This document shows positions 23,698-28,788 of a DNA stretch of 28,788 nucleotides, one piece after another. Origin of the DNA: JAZSNA01 sp045536135 (GTDB taxonomy: Bacteria; Pseudomonadota; Alphaproteobacteria; CAAHEQ01; UBA3637); NCBI GenBank assembly GCA_045536135.1, contig JAZSNA010000030.1:1-28788 (forward strand), read 5' to 3'. The position numbers and the translations under genes are program-made. The notes below the pieces were generated by a model. That model saw only the letters and a program-made list of their open reading frames with translations. It was not told where the DNA came from and did not search any database. The number at the start of each line of letters is the position of its first letter. Positions within the stretch are counted from its first letter, which is position 1.

Positions 23698-24480
23698 TTA
23701 AAATTTTTGTATTTTCCCGCTTCTATTAAATAAACGCATAAAGTTTTCTTCAACAATTTTTTCCATTTCAGAGATATCCAGTCCTTTTATTTGCGCTAAT
23801 TTTGCCAAAGTATGCCGAACATTCGCCGGTTCATTTCGTCTGCCACGAACAGGCTCCGGCGACAAAAACGGTGCATCTGTTTCGACTAAAACTCGATCAT
23901 TTGGGATAACTGCTGCAATTTGACGCAATTGATCTGATTTTTTAAAAGTCAATATACCGGAAAAGGAAAAATATAACCCCAAATCCAAAGCCACCTTCGC
24001 CAATTCTGGCCCCGAAGAAAAACAATGAATAACGGCATTAAAAGGTTTATTTTTCATCTCTTGTGTTAAGATTGAAGCCATATCCTCATCGGCATCACGA
24101 GTATGTATAATTAAAGGCAAACCTGTCTTTTGAGCAACCCTGATGTGAACAAGAAACGATTCCTTTTGAACTTCCTTTGGCACATTCGGATAACAATAAT
24201 CAAGCCCTGTTTCCCCTATTCCGATAATCTTCAAATGATGGATATAATATTCAAGATTCTTTTCAGAAATAATTTCCCCCTCTATTGATTCAGGATGTAT
24301 TCCGAATGCACCATAAACAGATGGAAATTCTTCCAAGGTTGCAATTAAACCACTATATTCTGCCGGATTTGTAGCCACATTCACCATTAATCCGACACCA
24401 TTTTTATGTGCATTTTCTATAATTTCATTTAAATTTTCATAATCTTGACGATCCAAATGACAATGACTATCTATAATCAT
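23698..24480 (-). CDS. tatD: TatD family metal-dependent hydrolase (DNase)
   Basis: The 260 residues form an amidohydrolase-type TIM barrel: MIIDSHCHLD (two metal His), GIGETGLDYCY (metal Glu), IIHTRDADED, VIHCFSS and LVETDAPFLSPEPVRGRRNEP (metal Asp). TatD proteins are 3'-5' exonucleases used in DNA quality control. The ATG overlaps the holB stop by four bases. metG, usually between holB and tatD in alphaproteobacteria, is missing. Confidence 0.95.
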   Translation of the reverse strand: MIIDSHCHLDRQDYENLNEIIENAHKNGVGLMVNVATNPAEYSGLIATLEEFPSVYGAFGIHPESIEGEIISEKNLEYYIHHLKIIGIGETGLDYCYPNVPKEVQKESFLVHIRVAQKTGLPLIIHTRDADEDMASILTQEMKNKPFNAVIHCFSSGPELAKVALDLGLYFSFSGILTFKKSDQLRQIAAVIPNDRVLVETDAPFLSPEPVRGRRNEPANVRHTLAKLAQIKGLDISEMEKIVEENFMRLFNRSGKIQKF

Positions 24481-25382
24481 AATAAAACATCCTCTAATAT
24501 CAAAGCCAAAACCTGCTTTTTATCCAAATAAATCCGATCCATATCTTTTAATAAATTTTGTAATTTTTCCCAAATATCCAAAAGTAATAATGTTATATCG
24601 GAATTATCCATATTTTTTTCAATCTTTTCAGATAAAATAACAAATGAAAAATCGATAATCATTTGTAAATTTTCCTCATCTTTTATATTTTTTTCAACAA
24701 AGGCATAAATTTCGCTTCTGTTTTTTAAGGCAATCATTTTTTGATAAATATCAACCCCATTAAACTCAATTATTTTCTTTATTTTTTCAATATTTGAAAA
24801 AGAAAGTTTAAGTAAAACTTCACTATCATATTGAGGATAATTTTGAATAATAAAATTTAAAATTTCACTCTGACTATGGGGGAATAATCTTATTTTTCGA
24901 CATCTGGAAGTTATCGTTGAAAGTAATTTTTCCGGATAATCTGCCAATAAAAAAACAACTCCTTTATCTCCAGGTTCTTCCAACATTTTTAACAAACAGT
25001 TTTGAGCCGGTATATTCATTAAATCAGCCGTATCTATAATTAAAAATCGATTTTGATTGGTTAAAGATTTCAAAGCCATAAATTCAATACCTTTTCGAAT
25101 ATCTTCAACCGTAATAAAGGCATTACGTTTTCTTTTTTTATTTTCATCAATCTCTTGACCGTTTTTAATTTGTTTAATTAAGTCATCTTTTTCTTTTTTG
25201 ATTAAATCCGGTTGTATCCACTTAACCTCTGAAAGACAATCCTTTTCAGACAAAACAGAGTGACAAAAATCAGAAATCAATCCCCTTTTATCCGTTTCTT
25301 TTCCACAAATAATCCAAGATCCGGAGATTTTTCCATCCTGATAAACTTTTTGTAATAAAGTCAACGCCTCATTTTTCTTCAT
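24477..25382 (-). CDS. holB: DNA polymerase III delta' subunit
   Basis: Delta' is a clamp-loader subunit that opens the sliding clamp together with delta and gamma/tau. The 301 residues include NRFLIIDTADLMNIPAQNCLLKMLEEP (degenerate Walker B), VFLLADYPEKLLSTITSRCRKI (SRC motif, the Arg finger). Walker A is degraded (IICGKETDKRG), as normal for delta'. The gene overlaps tmk and tatD by ATGA at both ends. The C-terminal domain is short and Lys-rich. Confidence 0.9.
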   Translation of the reverse strand: MKKNEALTLLQKVYQDGKISGSWIICGKETDKRGLISDFCHSVLSEKDCLSEVKWIQPDLIKKEKDDLIKQIKNGQEIDENKKRKRNAFITVEDIRKGIEFMALKSLTNQNRFLIIDTADLMNIPAQNCLLKMLEEPGDKGVVFLLADYPEKLLSTITSRCRKIRLFPHSQSEILNFIIQNYPQYDSEVLLKLSFSNIEKIKKIIEFNGVDIYQKMIALKNRSEIYAFVEKNIKDEENLQMIIDFSFVILSEKIEKNMDNSDITLLLLDIWEKLQNLLKDMDRIYLDKKQVLALILEDVLL

Positions 25383-26008
25383 AAAAGTCTTTCTTTTATT
25401 TTATCAATAATTTGACAATGAACCATATTGACATCCTGATTAGCATCAATTAAAACGCATCTGTTTGGATTTTTCAAAGCCACCTTTAAATATCCGTTCC
25501 GAATATTTTCATAAAAGCTTTTATCCATTTGTTCCATTCGATCTTTTTGACGATTTTTAATCCGTTCAAATCCGATTCGCGGATCCAAATCCATAACAAA
25601 AGTCAAATCCGGCTGGAAAGAACCGGCTAAAAATCGATACAATGCTTCTAAATCAGATAATGATAAGTTTTTATCCCCTCGACCAAAACCTTGATAAACC
25701 ATCGTTGAATCGGCATACCGATCACAAATGACCCAAATTCCCTTCTCCAAGGCCGGCCAAATCACACTGACCAAATGATCACGTCTGGCGGCGGAAAAAA
25801 GCAAAGTTTCAGAAACCTCATCCAAAGATGTATTTTCGGGATTATGAGTAATAGAACGAATTTGTTCGGCCACCGGAGTTCCGCCAGGTTCTCGAGTTAA
25901 AATAAAATCAATACTCTGACTTTTTAAAAATTCAGTCAGCATTTTAACCTGAGTCGATTTGCCAACCCCTTCTCCACCTTCAAAAGTTATAAAACGTCCT
26001 TTTTTCAT
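25379..26008 (-). CDS. tmk: Thymidylate kinase
   Basis: Tmk phosphorylates dTMP to dTDP. The 209 residues show the P-loop FEGGEGVGKST (residues 9-19), LTREPGGTPVAEQIR, ICDRYADSTMVYQGFGRG and the lid RIKNRQKDRMEQ. The start shares a base with the dacA stop (TAATG) and the end overlaps holB (ATGA), so the three are translated as a coupled set. Confidence 0.96.
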   Translation of the reverse strand: MKKGRFITFEGGEGVGKSTQVKMLTEFLKSQSIDFILTREPGGTPVAEQIRSITHNPENTSLDEVSETLLFSAARRDHLVSVIWPALEKGIWVICDRYADSTMVYQGFGRGDKNLSLSDLEALYRFLAGSFQPDLTFVMDLDPRIGFERIKNRQKDRMEQMDKSFYENIRNGYLKVALKNPNRCVLIDANQDVNMVHCQIIDKIKERLL

Positions 26009-27126
26009 TATTTTTTCCCAAATAAGTACGGTATTTTACCGAATATTCCGACCTTTTCTATATCTTCGCCAGCTTTCAACGGATAAATATATTCATAATC
26101 ACCGGCAATAATTTTTAAATTTCCAATGGTATCGCCCTTTTTAATCGGAGCCGGTATCGGACGTTCATATTGAACTGTAAATTCAATATTTTTCACTTCT
26201 TGTTTGTTTAAGGTTAATAAAACATCATCCTCTACAACCATTGGAACGACATTATTTTTCCCCATCCAAACTTGCCCCTGTCCGATCACATCTCCTTTTT
26301 TAATCGGACGATAATTATCATATTCACTAAATCCCCAATTAAACAATTTTTGAGCCTCAGCTCCCCTTTCTTTCTCACTCTTTAACCCGTTGATAACCAA
26401 AATCAAGCGTCGATCTTTGGCAAGGTTAGTTGCCGAAGCGGTTAAACCGTATCCGGATACAGATGTATGACCAGTTTTTAATCCGTCCACTTGATTGGGC
26501 ATAGAATACAGTAAAGGATTTCGATTTCCTTGACGAATGTTATTATATGTAAATTCTTTTTCACTTAAAATCGGATAGAATTCTGGGAATCGGCGAATAA
26601 TTAAAGTTGATAATTTAACCAAATCCCGTCCGGACATTTTTTGGTTTTTATCCGGCCAACCCGTTGAATTTGAAAAACTTGAATCCATCAAGCCGATTTT
26701 TTGTGCAACTTCATTCATTAAAACCGCAAATTGTTCTTCGGAACCGGATATATTTTCCGCCACCGTGATACAAGCATCATTACCGGATTGAATTAAAATA
26801 CCGCGAATTAAATCTTGAACCTTAACCTTTTGATTTGGATTTAAAAACATCGTTGAAGAACCGGAGGCCGCCCCGCCCTTTTTCCAAGCATTTTTAGACA
26901 CGACAAAAACATCATCCAATTGAACCTCGCCGGATTTGATTTTATCAAATAAAATATATGTTGTCATTAATTTACTCATTGATGCCGGTGTCATGGGTTC
27001 TTCACCTTTTTTATTAAGTAAAACCACACCGGTATCATAATCCACCAAGTAAGCATTAGTTGCTTTTGTTTCAATCGCCAAAGCTTGTCCCGACAACAAT
27101 AAAAACAATAAAATAATTTTTTTCAT
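26008..27126 (-). CDS. dacA: D-alanyl-D-alanine carboxypeptidase (PBP5/6 type)
   Basis: This periplasmic penicillin-binding protein trims the terminal D-Ala of peptidoglycan stem peptides. I use ATG 27126 (372 residues; MKKIILLFLLLSGQALA is the signal peptide), which overlaps the rlpA stop by ATGA; the longer frame from 27150 lies inside rlpA. The active motifs are S49-x-x-K52 in PASMSKLMT, SGN in IQSGNDAC, and KTG in VDGLKTGHT. A PBP5-type C-terminal beta domain follows. The usual amphipathic membrane anchor at the end is not obvious (IPYLFGKK). Confidence 0.95.
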   Translation of the reverse strand: MKKIILLFLLLSGQALAIETKATNAYLVDYDTGVVLLNKKGEEPMTPASMSKLMTTYILFDKIKSGEVQLDDVFVVSKNAWKKGGAASGSSTMFLNPNQKVKVQDLIRGILIQSGNDACITVAENISGSEEQFAVLMNEVAQKIGLMDSSFSNSTGWPDKNQKMSGRDLVKLSTLIIRRFPEFYPILSEKEFTYNNIRQGNRNPLLYSMPNQVDGLKTGHTSVSGYGLTASATNLAKDRRLILVINGLKSEKERGAEAQKLFNWGFSEYDNYRPIKKGDVIGQGQVWMGKNNVVPMVVEDDVLLTLNKQEVKNIEFTVQYERPIPAPIKKGDTIGNLKIIAGDYEYIYPLKAGEDIEKVGIFGKIPYLFGKK

Positions 27127-27956
27127 TCTTTCACCTGAATAATACGACAATCAAAATATTCTGCACTTTGAAGCTTTTCAACAACGCCCAAAGCTTCTTC
27201 CTGAGTATCAAACGGTCCGATTGAAACAACCGATAAATTTTGTCCGCGAATATTTTTCTCTTGCATAATTGTTGAACCGAAGGCAGACATCTTTTCCAAC
27301 TGTTTAGTTGCATTTTCCGGATTAGCAAAAGAACCTGTTTGAACCAAATACTTTCCATTTAAACTTTTGGTTTGATAATTCGCCAAAGGTATCATATTTT
27401 CGGGTTGTCTCATTTGAGAAGCCGGAATTTCAACATTTTGAATTCCATCCACAAACTTTCCGCCACGGTTAAGAATTTTCTCTTTCAAAGCTCGACTTTC
27501 ATTAGCTAAAATTTCAACTTTAACTTTTGTTGTTCCCTGTTCAAAAAAGCCAAGTTCCTGTGCGGCTTTTTTGGATACATCAATAATTCTATCCTTTGCG
27601 AATGGACCACGATCATTGACCCGAACAACAACAGATTGTCCGTTTTCCAAATTTGTCACCCGAACAATAGACGGCAAAGGCAAAGTCCGATGAGCCCCAG
27701 TAAATGAATACATATCATAAACTTCACCATTTGCAGTCACGCCCTCGTGAAAATCAGGTCCATACCAAGATGCAACACCAATTTCCTGATAATCATAATT
27801 TTCATGCGGCGTATACCAAGTATCAAAAACTTGATAAGGCGCGCCAATTTTATAAATACCGTTTCCGTCTTTATTATAAGCCCGTCCATCGGTTCTGAAA
27901 AACAAACCGTTTCCAGAACAAGCAGATAACAACAATAAAACCAAAATTTTTTTCAT
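27123..27956 (-). CDS. rlpA: Rare lipoprotein A (RlpA), septal lytic transglycosylase-like with SPOR domain
   Basis: RlpA is a lipoprotein that cleaves naked glycan strands at division sites. The 277 residues start with a lipoprotein signal (MKKILVLLLLSAC, lipid-bearing Cys13). A double-psi beta barrel follows: IGVASWYGPDFHEGVTANGE, AHRTLPLPSIVRVTNL, VVVRVNDRGPFAKDRIIDVS. The SPOR domain (about 203-277: YLVQTGSFANPENATKQLEKM, VVSIGPFDTQEEAL) binds denuded septal glycan. RBS GAGG is eight bases from the ATG. It is the first gene of the operon and overlaps dacA. Confidence 0.95.
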   Translation of the reverse strand: MKKILVLLLLSACSGNGLFFRTDGRAYNKDGNGIYKIGAPYQVFDTWYTPHENYDYQEIGVASWYGPDFHEGVTANGEVYDMYSFTGAHRTLPLPSIVRVTNLENGQSVVVRVNDRGPFAKDRIIDVSKKAAQELGFFEQGTTKVKVEILANESRALKEKILNRGGKFVDGIQNVEIPASQMRQPENMIPLANYQTKSLNGKYLVQTGSFANPENATKQLEKMSAFGSTIMQEKNIRGQNLSVVSIGPFDTQEEALGVVEKLQSAEYFDCRIIQVKE

Positions 27957-27977
27957 CTTTATACCTCTGTTGAAATT

Positions 27978-28006
27978 ATCCTATCCGAATTCAAAATAAA
28001 ATTCAA
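27978..28006 (-). promoter_or_regulatory. Predicted promoter of the rlpA operon
   Basis: Minus-strand TTGAAT (28001-28006) and TAGGAT (27978-27983) are 17 bases apart. The leader would be about 15 bases and carries the GAGG ribosome-binding site. Confidence 0.4.
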
Positions 28007-28053
28007 GATAATAATTTATATTGATATATAAAGTTATCGAATGTTTATTTTAT

Positions 28054-28788
28054 CTAGGAATCCACCCAATCACAGCAATCTCGCCAATTATCCTCAAAAC
28101 CTTCATCTTCAACGCCATCTCCATCTTCATCATAACAAGGTCCCGGCTGACAACACCACTTCTCTCCATTTTCATCAGTTTTAATATCGGTTGGGCAACA
28201 CGCTTGGGAGTACGAACTATACCCATCTTCGTTCCAATAGTCCCAAACAAAAACACGGCCGGAGCTCTCGCAACATTCATCCACCCCACTCGTAACACAT
28301 ACTCCATTTACCCTGTTCGGACAAAAAGTGATATCATCTGCATTATCACAGCAGGCATGCCCATTAACATATTTACCTGTTGGGCAGCACAGGGCTTGAT
28401 CATTATAGGAATAATAAATATTACCATCACAACATAAACGGCTCTCTATGTCTACGGTGTCGTCATCAGCACCACAACATATACCGTTTATCACCTTTCC
28501 ATAACAACATGAATTGTGAACATAAGCCCAACCAACAGCATGAAGTTCTTCGCCATTATCATCCGTTCTGACTGCGCAACAATAATTTTCATCAACAACA
28601 TCCGAACCTATCGGACAACATTGCTTCTCTCCATTAGTATCTGTATAAATCTTCCCATAGCAACATTGTGGCCATCCCTCACCATAAGCACCAACGGCAC
28701 TTTTTGTATTTTTGCTGGCGTCTTCTTCATTCACTTCACCTGTGGACGGATCGACTTTTGGACAACAATACTGGTAAGATGTAACATC
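28054..28788 (-). CDS. Cys-rich protein with 13 Cys-Cys pairs, N-terminus beyond the window
   Basis: The frame is open to the right edge, so the start is not seen; a GTG at 28734 is internal. The 244 readable residues hold 29 Cys, 26 of them in 13 CC pairs spaced about 7-26 residues apart, in units such as QCCYGKIYTDTNGEKQCCP, SCCYGKVINGICCG, LCCPTGKYVNGHACC and WCCQPGPC. A stretch DEDGDGVEDEG near the C-terminus looks like a calcium-binding loop. The chain is acidic and rich in Gly, Asn and Asp, suited to an extracytoplasmic, disulfide-bonded protein. The CC spacing recalls granulin-type repeats but I cannot align it to one. It lies about 100 bases upstream of rlpA on the same strand. No known function. 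Confidence 0.75.
   Translation of the reverse strand, partial: DVTSYQYCCPKVDPSTGEVNEEDASKNTKSAVGAYGEGWPQCCYGKIYTDTNGEKQCCPIGSDVVDENYCCAVRTDDNGEELHAVGWAYVHNSCCYGKVINGICCGADDDTVDIESRLCCDGNIYYSYNDQALCCPTGKYVNGHACCDNADDITFCPNRVNGVCVTSGVDECCESSGRVFVWDYWNEDGYSSYSQACCPTDIKTDENGEKWCCQPGPCYDEDGDGVEDEGFEDNWRDCCDWVDS

Noticed and set aside
27704..27929. Plus-strand reading frames within rlpA
   Set aside because: They are antisense shadows of a well-conserved gene and have no RBS or recognisable motif.
28021..28437. Plus-strand Ile/Thr-rich frame opposite the Cys-rich gene
   Set aside because: It is the complement of the CC-repeat frame; its composition follows from the repeated Cys, Asp and Gly codons on the other strand.

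Overview
The window is AT-rich, densely packed chromosomal DNA from a Gram-negative bacterium, most likely an alphaproteobacterium with a reduced, probably host-associated genome. Evidence for this is the alphaproteobacterial gene order rpiB-glyA-nrdR-nusB (with the riboflavin genes that usually lie between nrdR and nusB missing), the order rlpA-dacA-tmk-holB-(no metG)-tatD-MBL, an MlaE/MlaF pair, PtsP, and many ATGA/TAATG gene overlaps. TGA is a normal stop codon. I see no insertion sequence, prophage or CRISPR array.

Layout. 1-2586 (minus): a Sel1-repeat protein followed by aminopeptidase N, cut by the left edge. 2647-5938 (plus): a MurL-like UDP-MurNAc-L-Ala-L-Glu epimerase, a MurD2-like ligase and a membrane protein that looks VirB8-like. 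5935-6297 (minus): a single-domain mannose-6-phosphate isomerase-type cupin. 6377-9740 (plus): PtsP and an MltB-type lytic transglycosylase. 9741-10143: a strong promoter and ribosome-binding site in front of a small Cys-rich reading frame broken by two compensating frameshifts, then a terminator. 10144-13164 (minus): tRNA-Arg(ACG), MlaF, MlaE, a LuxR-type regulator and a CcdA/DsbD-like membrane protein. 13217-16001: alternating single genes (MprF-type flippase domain, exonuclease III, secreted HExxH protein, RuvX). 16045-19144 (plus): rpiB-glyA-nrdR-nusB-gtrA. 19146-19706 (minus): a membrane-anchored methyltransferase. 19806-21653 (plus): mnmG.

21654-22239 is the only long gene-free stretch. 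It holds a close match to the proteobacterial dif site at 22118-22145, at the point where the mostly plus-strand genes on its left meet the all-minus block on its right. That arrangement suggests the replication terminus. 22240-27956 (minus) is one overlapping operon: rlpA-dacA-tmk-holB-tatD-MBL-adenylate-kinase-like. 28054-28788 (minus) is the C-terminal part of a protein with 13 Cys-Cys pairs.

How the genes fit together: cell-wall synthesis and remodelling recur (MurL, MurD2, MltB, DacA, RlpA), together with envelope lipid traffic (MlaEF, MprF-like). The MurL/MurD2 pair implies that D-glutamate is made on the peptidoglycan precursor, not by a free glutamate racemase. Several genes have sigma70-like promoters whose -10 box lies 6-9 bases before the start codon, so leaderless mRNAs may be common here.
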